Positions 1 to 5,700 of a stretch of DNA of 6,668 nt are shown here, in pieces (position 1 is the stretch's first letter; every line of letters begins with the position of its first letter). Source of the stretch: Helicobacteraceae bacterium (GTDB lineage Bacteria; Campylobacterota; Campylobacteria; Campylobacterales; Sulfurimonadaceae); the NCBI GenBank assembly GCA_027083665.1, contig JALWNV010000271.1, positions 1 through 6,668 on the forward strand, written 5' to 3'. The translations under genes and the position numbers were made by a program. Below the pieces are notes generated by a model. That model was not told the origin of the DNA. It saw only the letters and a program-made list of their open reading frames with translations, and searched no databases.

Positions 1-220
1 TCCGTGCCGCACGCAGTTTCGCCGCCAGCGAAAAAAGCGGCCCGCCGTCATCGACGATCACCTCGTCGATAAAATAACACGCCTCGGCCAGCTCCCGGTT
101 CAACGGCGCCACGCAGACGATGATACGGTTTGAGGGGTCATATTTCTTCAGTGCACAGCACGTCGGCAGTGCCGTAATGAAATCGCCGAGCTTGTCCGTA
201 CGGACGATAAGAATAGTCAT
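1..220 (-). CDS. GT9 (heptosyltransferase-family) glycosyltransferase, N-terminal part only
   Basis: The minus strand is open from an ATG at 218-220 to the window edge: 73 codons, with the 3' part lying beyond base 1. The N-terminus (MTILIVRTDKLGDFITALP) shows the R-x-D-x-LGD-x(5)-P pattern of the first Rossmann fold of ADP-heptose:LPS heptosyltransferases (GT9). The Asp in LGD corresponds to the conserved catalytic-base position of that family. The rest of the visible part, with short hydrophobic strands such as IIVCVAP and EVIVDDG, fits the same GT-B domain. The start codon shares the ATGA overlap with the TGA of the upstream HepT-like gene, so translation is probably coupled. The likely role is adding a heptose or related sugar to the LPS core at the cytoplasmic face of the inner membrane. 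It could be WaaC-like or a third core enzyme; acceptor specificity cannot be told from 73 residues. Confidence 0.85.
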   Translation of the reverse strand, partial: MTILIVRTDKLGDFITALPTCCALKKYDPSNRIIVCVAPLNRELAEACYFIDEVIVDDGGPLFSLAAKLRAAR

Positions 221-627
221 GAGAGACTTTTGCGGATATATTCCAGATATTCCTGCACTTGCGGCAGCTTTTCCAGTGCCGTCTTGCATATCTGTTCCGG
301 ATCGACTTTCTCATAATCGTGCGCCAGAAAATTCCTGAATCCTGCGATACCGGCGAAGCGATAGGCAAATTCCCTCGGAATCACCCCATACTGTCCCAAA
401 ATATCGATGGCTTCATAATAACTGTCCGGGCGCATAAGATTTTTGCGTTTGATCACCATTTCCGCCAGCGTCACCGCCCCGTCGGCAACGAGGTAAAGGT
501 AGTGCAATACGGCCCCTTCGAACATGGGGTCCGTTTTGAACCTTTCGACACAATTTTTCCGGTACGTTTCCAGCAAAGAAAGATAATATTCGATCTTTTT
601 GATTTTTTTCTCGACGCTATGCGGCAT
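217..627 (-). CDS. hepT: HepT-like HEPN-domain ribonuclease toxin (DUF86)
   Basis: This is a 136-residue all-helical protein of the HepT/DUF86 family. The key motif is RNFLAHDY at residues 98-105, an exact R-x4-H-x-Y: Arg98 and His103 are the expected RNase residues, and Tyr105 is the position that the partner nucleotidyltransferase AMPylates in studied HepT proteins. Studied HepT toxins cleave mRNA or tRNA. I chose ATG 627 because AAAAGGA lies 6 nt upstream and the protein then begins MPHSVEKK, a typical family start. An in-frame ATG at 666 would add 13 residues and enlarge the overlap with mntA to 50 nt. With ATG 627 the overlap is 11 nt, and the stop overlaps the GT9 start by 4 nt. Sampled base composition (35 % GC in row 541-600) is well below that of the flanking envelope genes, suggesting acquisition by transfer. 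Activity is inferred; the family assignment is strong. Confidence 0.88.
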   Translation of the reverse strand: MPHSVEKKIKKIEYYLSLLETYRKNCVERFKTDPMFEGAVLHYLYLVADGAVTLAEMVIKRKNLMRPDSYYEAIDILGQYGVIPREFAYRFAGIAGFRNFLAHDYEKVDPEQICKTALEKLPQVQEYLEYIRKSLS

Positions 628-1000
628 CCAAGGTCCTTTTGAACGCTTTGTAATCGAGAATTTCATGCTCTTTTCTCAGCTCATAATCCTCTCTTTGCGG
701 CGAATCTTTCAAGACGATACCATCGCGAAATACTGTATCGAGCAAAAAGAGATTTCTCGTGCGGTTCAATACCGTGAGGTCCGCCTCTTTCCCAAGATTT
801 TTCGACAGGATATAGATCAGATGCAATACGTTGTTCATATCGTCATCTTTCAGGTAAACTGCAATATCGACGTCACTGTTCGCTATCGCTTCACCCGTGG
901 CAAAGGAGCCGAAAAGATAGGCAAACGACACATTGTTTTCCTCCTCTAACAGGCTTTTGAGCTTTTTAATTATATTCAAGTGCTCTTCACCTTTCACCAT
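617..1000 (-). CDS. mntA: MntA-like minimal nucleotidyltransferase antitoxin
   Basis: This 127-residue protein is of the MNT branch of the polymerase-beta nucleotidyltransferase fold. Residues 31-45 give GS-x10-D-x-D exactly (Gly31-Ser32, Asp43, Asp45), and EADLTVLN supplies the third metal-binding Asp at 74. In studied MntA-HepT pairs the enzyme transfers AMP to the toxin's R-x4-H-x-Y tyrosine and inactivates it. Pairing with the adjacent HEPN gene supports that role here. The gene starts 17 nt after the ugd stop and overlaps hepT by 11 nt. The start is ambiguous: ATG 1000 has AGGTGA directly against it (very short spacing), GTG 997 has the same AGG at about 6 nt, and TTG at codon 8 follows AAAGGTGAAGAG. 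All the early candidates lie in or next to a 7-bp tandem repeat. Sampled GC is 42-50 %, lower than its neighbours. Confidence 0.88.
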   Translation of the reverse strand: MVKGEEHLNIIKKLKSLLEEENNVSFAYLFGSFATGEAIANSDVDIAVYLKDDDMNNVLHLIYILSKNLGKEADLTVLNRTRNLFLLDTVFRDGIVLKDSPQREDYELRKEHEILDYKAFKRTLDAA

Positions 1001-1006
1001 TCACCT
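986..1006 (-). repeat. Three-unit 7-bp tandem repeat over the mntA start site
   Basis: On the minus strand the units read AGGTGAA, TGGTGAA, AGGTGAA (plus-strand TTCACCT, TTCACCA, TTCACCT). The first unit supplies the Shine-Dalgarno-like AGGTGA and the A of the ATG at 1000; the second and third encode codons 1-5. Thirteen bases (TTCACCATTCACC, 993-1005) recur exactly at 4403-4415. Loss of one unit would read ATG GTG AAG AGC ACT TGA, an immediate stop. Confidence 0.8.
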
Positions 1007-1017
1007 CAGCGAAGCCG

Positions 1018-2340
1018 CTAAACCCCGATCTGATGGTATTCAAACCCCATCGCTTCCATCCGCTGCCGGTCGAACTGATTGCGTCCGTCGAAGAAGACGG
1101 GATAGTTGAGCCGTTTGAGGATCTCGTCGAAGTCGGGGCTTCTAAACTCCTGCCATTCGGTGACGAGAATCACCGCATCGGCACCGTTCAGCGCATCGTA
1201 CTTGCTGTCGGCGTAGGCGACGTTTTCATTGCCTTTGAGGTAGAAGTTCTCCGCTTCGTGACGGGCCTTGGGATCGTAAGCGACGATCGTCGCGCCGCGG
1301 GATGTCAGCTCGTTGATGATCGTGATCGAAGAGGCTTCGCGCATATCGTCCGTTTCAGGCTTGAACGCCAGTCCCCAGACGGCAAAGGTCTTGCCTGACA
1401 GGTCCTCGCCGAACCGCTGGACGACCTTGCGGCCGATGACCTTTTTCTGGTCATAGTTGACCGCTTCGACGGCATCGAGGATGCGCGGCGTATAGCCGAA
1501 ATCCTTCGCCGTCTTCGCCAGCGCCTGGACATCTTTGGGGAAACAGCTGCCGCCGTACCCGCAGCCGGGGTAGATGAAACTGTAGCCGATGCGGCTGTCA
1601 CTGCCGATGCCGTGGCGGACTTTGTTGATATCGGCGCCGACACGTTCACAGATGTTGGCGATCTCGTTCATGAAGCTGATCTTCGTCGCGAGCATCGCGT
1701 TCGCCGCGTATTTGGTCATCTCGGCGCTTTTGACATCCATACCGATAAAACGGTCGTGGTTTTTCATAAACGGCGCATACAGATCGTGCATGACCTGCAT
1801 CGCCCGTTCGCTCTCGGCACCGATAACGACACGATCGGGCTTCATGAAATCTTCGATCGCCGCCCCTTCTTTGAGAAACTCGGGGTTGGAGACGACATCG
1901 AATTCCAAATCGGCACCGCGCCGGTTCAACTCCGCCTGAATCGTCGCCTTGACCTTATCCGCCGTTCCGACAGGGACCGTCGATTTGTCGACGACGACCA
2001 TATAATGGCGCATATGCTCGCCGATACTTTTCGCCACGGCGAGTACATACTGCAGATCCGCACTGCCGTCCTCGCCCATCGGGGTACCCACGGCGATAAA
2101 GGCGATATCGGTTTCGGCGATCGCCGTCTCGATGTCGGTCGTGAACTTCAACGTTCCTTTCTCATGGTTTTCAAGCACCATCTGCTCCAGACCCGGCTCA
2201 TAGATCGGAATCCGGCCCTGACGCAGCTTTTCGATCTTGGCCTCGTCGATATCCACACAGGTGACGCTGTTGCCCATCTGTGCAAAACAGGTCCCGCTGA
2301 CCAGTCCGACATACCCGGTCCCGATAACAGAAATTCTCAT
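1018..2340 (-). CDS. ugd: UDP-glucose 6-dehydrogenase
   Basis: This cytoplasmic enzyme oxidises UDP-glucose to UDP-glucuronate with two NAD+, feeding acidic-sugar synthesis for LPS core, capsule or other surface glycans. At 440 residues it is full length for the bacterial family. The N-terminal NAD-binding fold opens with [10 protein letters not shown] (residues 7-16) and Asp30-x-Asp32. The substrate region has [10 protein letters not shown] (152-161). The central helix carries Lys220 and Asn224, the expected catalytic and structural residues. The catalytic cysteine is Cys266 in [10 protein letters not shown] (261-270). The C-terminal UDP-binding domain includes [15 protein letters not shown] (322-336). 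The ATG at 2340 has AAGGAAGG 8 nt upstream and is the first gene after a clear minus-strand promoter. A UDP-mannose or UDP-ManNAc dehydrogenase is possible in principle, but the motifs and length fit Ugd best. Confidence 0.95.
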   Translation of the reverse strand: MRISVIGTGYVGLVSGTCFAQMGNSVTCVDIDEAKIEKLRQGRIPIYEPGLEQMVLENHEKGTLKFTTDIETAIAETDIAFIAVGTPMGEDGSADLQYVLAVAKSIGEHMRHYMVVVDKSTVPVGTADKVKATIQAELNRRGADLEFDVVSNPEFLKEGAAIEDFMKPDRVVIGAESERAMQVMHDLYAPFMKNHDRFIGMDVKSAEMTKYAANAMLATKISFMNEIANICERVGADINKVRHGIGSDSRIGYSFIYPGCGYGGSCFPKDVQALAKTAKDFGYTPRILDAVEAVNYDQKKVIGRKVVQRFGEDLSGKTFAVWGLAFKPETDDMREASSITIINELTSRGATIVAYDPKARHEAENFYLKGNENVAYADSKYDALNGADAVILVTEWQEFRSPDFDEILKRLNYPVFFDGRNQFDRQRMEAMGFEYHQIGV

Positions 2341-2348
2341 GAATAAAA

Positions 2349-2375
2349 CCTTCCTTGAATAATGCGAAGATTATA
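2349..2375 (-). promoter_or_regulatory. Promoter -10 and Shine-Dalgarno of the ugd operon
   Basis: A perfect TATAAT on the minus strand lies at 2375-2370 (context GGCTATAATC), 29 nt before the ugd start. AAGGAAGG at 2356-2349 is the ribosome binding site, 8 nt from the ATG. The predicted transcript start near 2363 leaves a leader of about 23 nt. The hexamer 17 nt upstream (TCGAAT) is a poor -35, which is common for Campylobacterota sigma-70 promoters. Confidence 0.65.
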
Positions 2376-2388
2376 GCCAACAGTGCAT

Positions 2389-2408
2389 TACAATTCGATA
2401 CAATTGCA
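2389..2408 (+). promoter_or_regulatory. Direct repeat TACAATT at 10-bp spacing; candidate -10 for the rightward operon
   Basis: TACAATTCGA is followed directly by TACAATTGCA, two near-identical 10-mers spaced by one helical turn. Either TACAAT could be a -10 for the LTA-synthase-like gene; no good -35 is visible for either. The repeat sits in the 95-nt divergent region just upstream of the ugd -10, so a binding site for a shared regulator is an alternative. Both readings are inference. Confidence 0.35.
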
Positions 2409-2435
2409 TCACTCAATACGACAGGTCCGGAAACT

Positions 2436-4298
2436 TTGAACGCTTTGAAAAACTATTTTTTTATTTTTGCCATCGCCTACGGCTTCATTCTCGCGACAAA
2501 GTTCCTCTTTCTCGGCTTCTATTACGGACAATACCGTCTTTTCGACACCGGAACGCTGCTGTATGCGCTCTTATGGGGATACCGTTTCGACTTTGCCCTC
2601 GCCGCCGTGGCGGCACTGCTGGCGACACTCCCGGATTTCAATGCCCGGGCACTGCGTTTCACCGCCGCCGTCGTCCTCGCCGGCATCGTCTTGCTGCAAC
2701 TGGCCGACATTCTCTACTACGAAGACGCTTCCCGCCATATCGGGTACGAACTCACCGACATTTTCAACGACTTCGGCGGGCTGTTCATGACGGCACTGAG
2801 CCAGAACACACTCTTCACCGTCACCGCTTTGCTCGGATTTCCCCTGCTGGTCACCGCGCTCCAGCGTCAGTTTCGAAGGCTCCTGCATCCCGTCGCGTTC
2901 AACCGGTACTATTTTCCCAAAAAACTGCTGCTGATCGGCCTGAGCGTCTTCTTCATCCGCGGCATGTTCGTTTCTATCCCGCTCAATCCGTGGCAATCCA
3001 GCCAGATCGGCGACAACCGCCTCGCCATGCTCGCGCTCAACGGCGGCTACAACGCGGTATTTTCCCTCTTTACCGCCAACGGGAATATCAGCCTTCCGGC
3101 GCTGCCGCCGGTAAAACCGGGCGATATCGGACCGGCGTTTTCGACCCTTTACGACGACAACGGCATCCCTTATACCCGGCATCCGCACCGCCGGAATGTT
3201 GTCCTGTTCTTCCTTGAAAGCTGGAGCGCAGGCGCGTTGAAACCTTACGGGAGCCCGGTACAAACCACCCCGTTTTTCGACAGCATCCTGCCGCGTTCAC
3301 TGCATCCCAAAGCCGCCATCGCCAACGGCCACCGCACGACGGAAGGGATGTTCGCCGCGCTTGTCTCCTATCCGAACCCGCTGGGCAAGACGATCGCCAA
3401 AACCCGGCTGCAGGACTTCCGTTACCGCTCGCTCATCGACATCCTCAACGCGCACGGCTACAGCAGTGCCTTTTTTCAGGGGACGGCGAAAGAGACCAGC
3501 GGCACCGGTGCGCTGGCACAAAAACTCGGCTTCAAGGAGAGTTACGGAAAAGAAGACGTGACCGGGCGCCGTTTCGGAACAAACCACTGGGGAATCTACG
3601 ACCAGGATCTCTACGACTTCGCGCTGAAAAAGCTTGAAACCATGCCGGTGCCTTTCGTCATCGGGATCAACGGGGCGACGACACATGACGACAAGCTCCC
3701 CGATGGAATCAAAAGACGGCATTTCAGCGACAACGAAAAAGAGAACAACCGCCTCAACGCCCTGCACTTTTCCGATGCGGCGCTCGGTGCGTTCGTCCGG
3801 GCCGTCGAAGCGCGATATCCCGATACGCTTTTCGTCTTTTTCGCCGACCACTGCGGCGGCGCACAGCAAGGCAACTTCCGCAACTACATGATCCCGCTCG
3901 CCTTTTACGGCCCGCATGTCAGACCCGCCGCTCCCGACATCTACGCTTCCCAACGCGATATCGCACCCACCGTGCTCGATTTCGTCCTCGGCGACTATAA
4001 AAAGCTCGCGCCTGATTTTACGGGCAAATCACTGCTGCGCGACCGCCGGTTTTTCGCCGACTACTTCCGCAACGGTGTCTTCGGCTGGATCGAGAAAAAC
4101 CTTCTGACCGAATATACACCGGCTGCCGGGAAAACCGCCTGTTTCGATGTTTCGGGACTCACGCAACAACCCGTACCCTGTCCCCCGGAAGCACAAAAAT
4201 ACCGCATTCGTATGAGCGCCTTTGCCTCCGTCACACAGAAACTGCTGTTTGAAGGAAAGACGGGAGAGTTTCACCGCTATCGGTATCGGAGTCGATAA
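2436..4298 (+). CDS. LTA-synthase/sulfatase-family membrane protein (alkaline phosphatase superfamily)
   Basis: This inner-membrane protein has a large periplasmic metal-dependent hydrolase/transferase domain. Counted from TTG 2436 (620 aa), five hydrophobic segments lie at about 6-31, 41-65, 77-95, 125-142 and 163-183. The catalytic domain follows with the LtaS-type layout: VVLFFLESW (metal ligand Glu261), HRTTEGMFA (probable nucleophile Thr301), NGATTHDD (His417) and FFADHCGG (metal ligands Asp471, His472). Relatives move phosphoglycerol or phosphoethanolamine onto glycans or lipids, or act as sulfatases. A Gram-negative cell has no lipoteichoic acid, so the substrate is more likely an envelope lipid or glycan. 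No ATG begins the frame. TTG 2355 lies among the ugd promoter and ribosome-site bases, so TTG 2436 or TTG 2445, just before the first membrane segment, are more plausible; neither has a strong ribosome site. Confidence 0.85.
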   Translation: MNALKNYFFIFAIAYGFILATKFLFLGFYYGQYRLFDTGTLLYALLWGYRFDFALAAVAALLATLPDFNARALRFTAAVVLAGIVLLQLADILYYEDASRHIGYELTDIFNDFGGLFMTALSQNTLFTVTALLGFPLLVTALQRQFRRLLHPVAFNRYYFPKKLLLIGLSVFFIRGMFVSIPLNPWQSSQIGDNRLAMLALNGGYNAVFSLFTANGNISLPALPPVKPGDIGPAFSTLYDDNGIPYTRHPHRRNVVLFFLESWSAGALKPYGSPVQTTPFFDSILPRSLHPKAAIANGHRTTEGMFAALVSYPNPLGKTIAKTRLQDFRYRSLIDILNAHGYSSAFFQGTAKETSGTGALAQKLGFKESYGKEDVTGRRFGTNHWGIYDQDLYDFALKKLETMPVPFVIGINGATTHDDKLPDGIKRRHFSDNEKENNRLNALHFSDAALGAFVRAVEARYPDTLFVFFADHCGGAQQGNFRNYMIPLAFYGPHVRPAAPDIYASQRDIAPTVLDFVLGDYKKLAPDFTGKSLLRDRRFFADYFRNGVFGWIEKNLLTEYTPAAGKTACFDVSGLTQQPVPCPPEAQKYRIRMSAFASVTQKLLFEGKTGEFHRYRYRSR

Positions 4299-4300
4299 TA

Positions 4301-4356
4301 GTCGCAAGTCGCAAGTCGCAAGTCGCAAGTCGCAAGTCGCAAGTCGCAAGTCGCAA
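4301..4356. repeat. Heptanucleotide tandem array, 8 perfect copies of GTCGCAA
   Basis: Eight exact, uninterrupted copies begin 2 nt after the stop codon of the LTA-synthase-like gene. A degenerate relative, GTCGATA, overlaps that stop codon at 4291-4297, out of phase by 3 nt. All frames through the array are open, which artificially extends ORFs on both strands. The perfection of the copies points to recent expansion or continuing slippage. It resembles in style the short heptamer repeats known from some bacterial genomes, such as those of filamentous cyanobacteria. Confidence 0.97.
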
Positions 4357-4359
4357 GCG

Positions 4360-4379
4360 AAGGATGACAGGTCATCCTT
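4360..4379. repeat. Perfect inverted repeat (hairpin) after the heptamer array
   Basis: AAGGATGAC and GTCATCCTT are perfect 9-base complements separated by AG; in RNA the inner pair would open to leave an 8-bp stem with a 4-nt loop. No T-run follows, so a standard intrinsic terminator is not supported. It may still stabilise the 3' end of the upstream mRNA or be a protein-binding site. Confidence 0.7.
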
Positions 4380-4382
4380 ACA

Positions 4383-4397
4383 CGCGCCTTCGGCGCG
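4383..4397. repeat. Second GC-rich hairpin (CGCGCC-TTC-GGCGCG)
   Basis: A 6-bp all-GC stem closes a three-base TTC loop, 3 nt after the first hairpin. The sequence after it is CCCATTCACC, with no T-run. Two consecutive hairpins between two same-strand genes could act as a partial terminator or RNA-processing barrier, separating the first plus-strand gene from the promoter at 4426. Confidence 0.6.
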
Positions 4398-4402
4398 CCC
4401 CA

Positions 4403-4415
4403 TTCACCATTCACC
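4403..4415. repeat. Two-unit TTCACC(A) heptamer repeat, same 13-mer as at the mntA start
   Basis: TTCACCATTCACC here is identical to 993-1005. The first TTCACC (4403-4408) lies exactly 17 bp upstream of the TATAAT at 4426 and matches 4 of 6 bases of the -35 consensus TTGACA, so the repeat may supply the promoter's -35 element. Confidence 0.75.
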
Positions 4416-4435
4416 GGCAAATCGCTATAATAGCG
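4403..4435 (+). promoter_or_regulatory. Sigma-70 promoter for the glycosidase-waaF operon, near-leaderless
   Basis: A perfect -10 TATAAT is at 4426-4431, with a -35-like TTCACC at 4403-4408 (17-bp spacer). The -10 is the centre of a 13-bp palindrome, CGCTATAATAGCG (4423-4435). The predicted transcript start falls at about 4438, the A of the next gene's ATG, so the message would have essentially no 5' leader; no Shine-Dalgarno sequence precedes that ATG. Confidence 0.65.
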
Positions 4436-4437
4436 CC

Positions 4438-5700
4438 ATGAAAGCACCGTTTGCCTGGGATCCCCACTCCGACCAGCCTTATCAGCTCAAAGACCGGGAC
4501 TATAAAAAAAGCATGCGTAAAAAGCAGCTTTTCTCACTCATAAAGAGCGTCCTCGCCGGGGTCGTGTTCCTGCCGCCGGCCATGCTCGCCATGCCGCTGC
4601 TGCAAAAGCGCAGGGTGCAAAGCGAAACGCTTCCCGGACTCGTCGTCGATCCGCTGCGCGAACCCGAAGCCACACTCGAAGCGCTCGGGGCTCTTCGCAT
4701 CCGCCGGCTGCTTGTGCGGATCAAGCTCTGGGAACCGCATCGGCTGGACGAGATCACCGCTTTTCTGGACCGCCTGAAAGAACAGGATATCTTTTTCGTG
4801 CTGATGCAAGACCGCGAACATGTCGAGGACGAGACGCTTCGCCGCCGGTCGTTCGAACGCTGTTTCGAAGCCCTGTCGCCCTACGGGAACCGCTTCCAGA
4901 TCGGGACAACGATCAACCGTGCCAAATGGGGATTTTTCAGCGTCGACGAATACCTGCGCTTTTTCAAAACCGCACAGCGGCTCAAAGCCGAATCGTTTTC
5001 ACAACTGCAGCTGATCGGTCCGTCCGTCATCGATTTCGAGTACCACTTCACCGCCCATGCGCTTTTCAACCTCTCCGGCGTCCGTTTCGATGCCGTCTCC
5101 TCACTGCTGTACGTCGACCGCCGCGGCGCCCCGGAAAATCTGCAGGCCGGGTGCGACCTCCCCTGTAAGATCAACCTGCTCTCGGCGCTGACGATGCTCA
5201 GCCCGCGTGCCCGTGCACCGCTGTACGTCACCGAGACCAACTGGCCCCTGTCCGGGACCGCACCTTATGCACCCACGAGCGAAAAGGAGTGCGTCGACGA
5301 AGAGACCCACGCCTCGTACATGGTGCGCTACTACCTGCTCGCGCTGGCGTCACAGCAGATTGAAACAGTCTTCTGGCACCAGCTCGTCGCGCCGGGATAC
5401 GGTCTCATCGACCACCGTGACGGTTTCCGGAAACGACCGGCATTTTCCGCCCTCGCCGTCTTGACGGACCTGCTGCGGCACAGCCGCTATGTCGCCTTGC
5501 GGCAAGAACGTGACCGCTTCGAGATGTTTTTGCAAAAACCGGACGGCATGCTGCGTATCTTCTGGGCAAACGGCACGACATACCGACGGCAATTCGCCGA
5601 AGTGACGGAGTTTATCGACCGCGACGGCAGACCGTTTCGCACCGACCGTCTCACCGTCACCGACGCACCCGTCTATCTGTTGGAAAAGGAGACGGAATGA
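4438..5700 (+). CDS. Membrane-anchored glycosidase-like TIM-barrel protein
   Basis: This 420-residue protein has a basic N-terminus, one hydrophobic segment at about 31-55 (LIKSVLAGVVFLPPAMLAMP), and a probably periplasmic domain resembling clan GH-A glycoside hydrolases. Alternating strands and helices run from LPGLVVDPL (65-73). A late strand reads LYVTETNWP (262-270), where Glu266 fits a clan-A nucleophile, followed by VFWHQLV (311-317). The strand where clan-A enzymes carry an Asn-Glu acid/base pair may be QIGTTINRAKWG (154-165), which shows Thr-Thr or Ile-Asn instead. I recognise no named family member, so a catalytically altered or binding role is possible. The longer frame back to 4222 runs through the heptamer array and is rejected; ATG 4513 (MRKKQLFS) is an alternative start giving a cleaner signal anchor. 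The stop overlaps the waaF start (ATGA). Context suggests surface-glycan trimming or assembly. Confidence 0.7.
   Translation: MKAPFAWDPHSDQPYQLKDRDYKKSMRKKQLFSLIKSVLAGVVFLPPAMLAMPLLQKRRVQSETLPGLVVDPLREPEATLEALGALRIRRLLVRIKLWEPHRLDEITAFLDRLKEQDIFFVLMQDREHVEDETLRRRSFERCFEALSPYGNRFQIGTTINRAKWGFFSVDEYLRFFKTAQRLKAESFSQLQLIGPSVIDFEYHFTAHALFNLSGVRFDAVSSLLYVDRRGAPENLQAGCDLPCKINLLSALTMLSPRARAPLYVTETNWPLSGTAPYAPTSEKECVDEETHASYMVRYYLLALASQQIETVFWHQLVAPGYGLIDHRDGFRKRPAFSALAVLTDLLRHSRYVALRQERDRFEMFLQKPDGMLRIFWANGTTYRRQFAEVTEFIDRDGRPFRTDRLTVTDAPVYLLEKETE

Noticed and set aside
628..666. 13-residue N-terminal extension of the HepT-like protein
   Set aside because: The AAAAGGA ribosome site and family-like start both point to ATG 627, and the longer form deeply overlaps mntA.
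1612..2346. 244-codon open frame on the plus strand opposite ugd
   Set aside because: Antisense shadow of a strongly recognised gene; the product has no recognisable domain and there is no ribosome site.
2355..2435. 27-codon N-terminal extension of the LTA-synthase-like protein from TTG 2355
   Set aside because: No ribosome site; the bases are used by the ugd Shine-Dalgarno and -10; residues are not hydrophobic or recognisable. Not fully excluded.
2571..3953. Long minus-strand frames of 230 and 218 codons opposite the LTA-synthase-like gene
   Set aside because: Shadows produced by GC-rich codon bias; the sense frame has clear catalytic motifs and membrane segments.
4301..4356. Possible CRISPR array
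   Set aside because: Units are only 7 bp and have no spacers; it is a simple tandem repeat.
4360..4400. Intrinsic terminator
   Set aside because: The hairpins are good but no T-run follows either one; reported as inverted repeats instead.
4222..4437. 72-codon upstream extension of the glycosidase-like gene, rich in SRKSQVA repeats
   Set aside because: It overlaps the end of the upstream gene and is the translation of the heptamer array and hairpins. The promoter TATAAT and ATG at 4438 give a sensible start with a membrane anchor.
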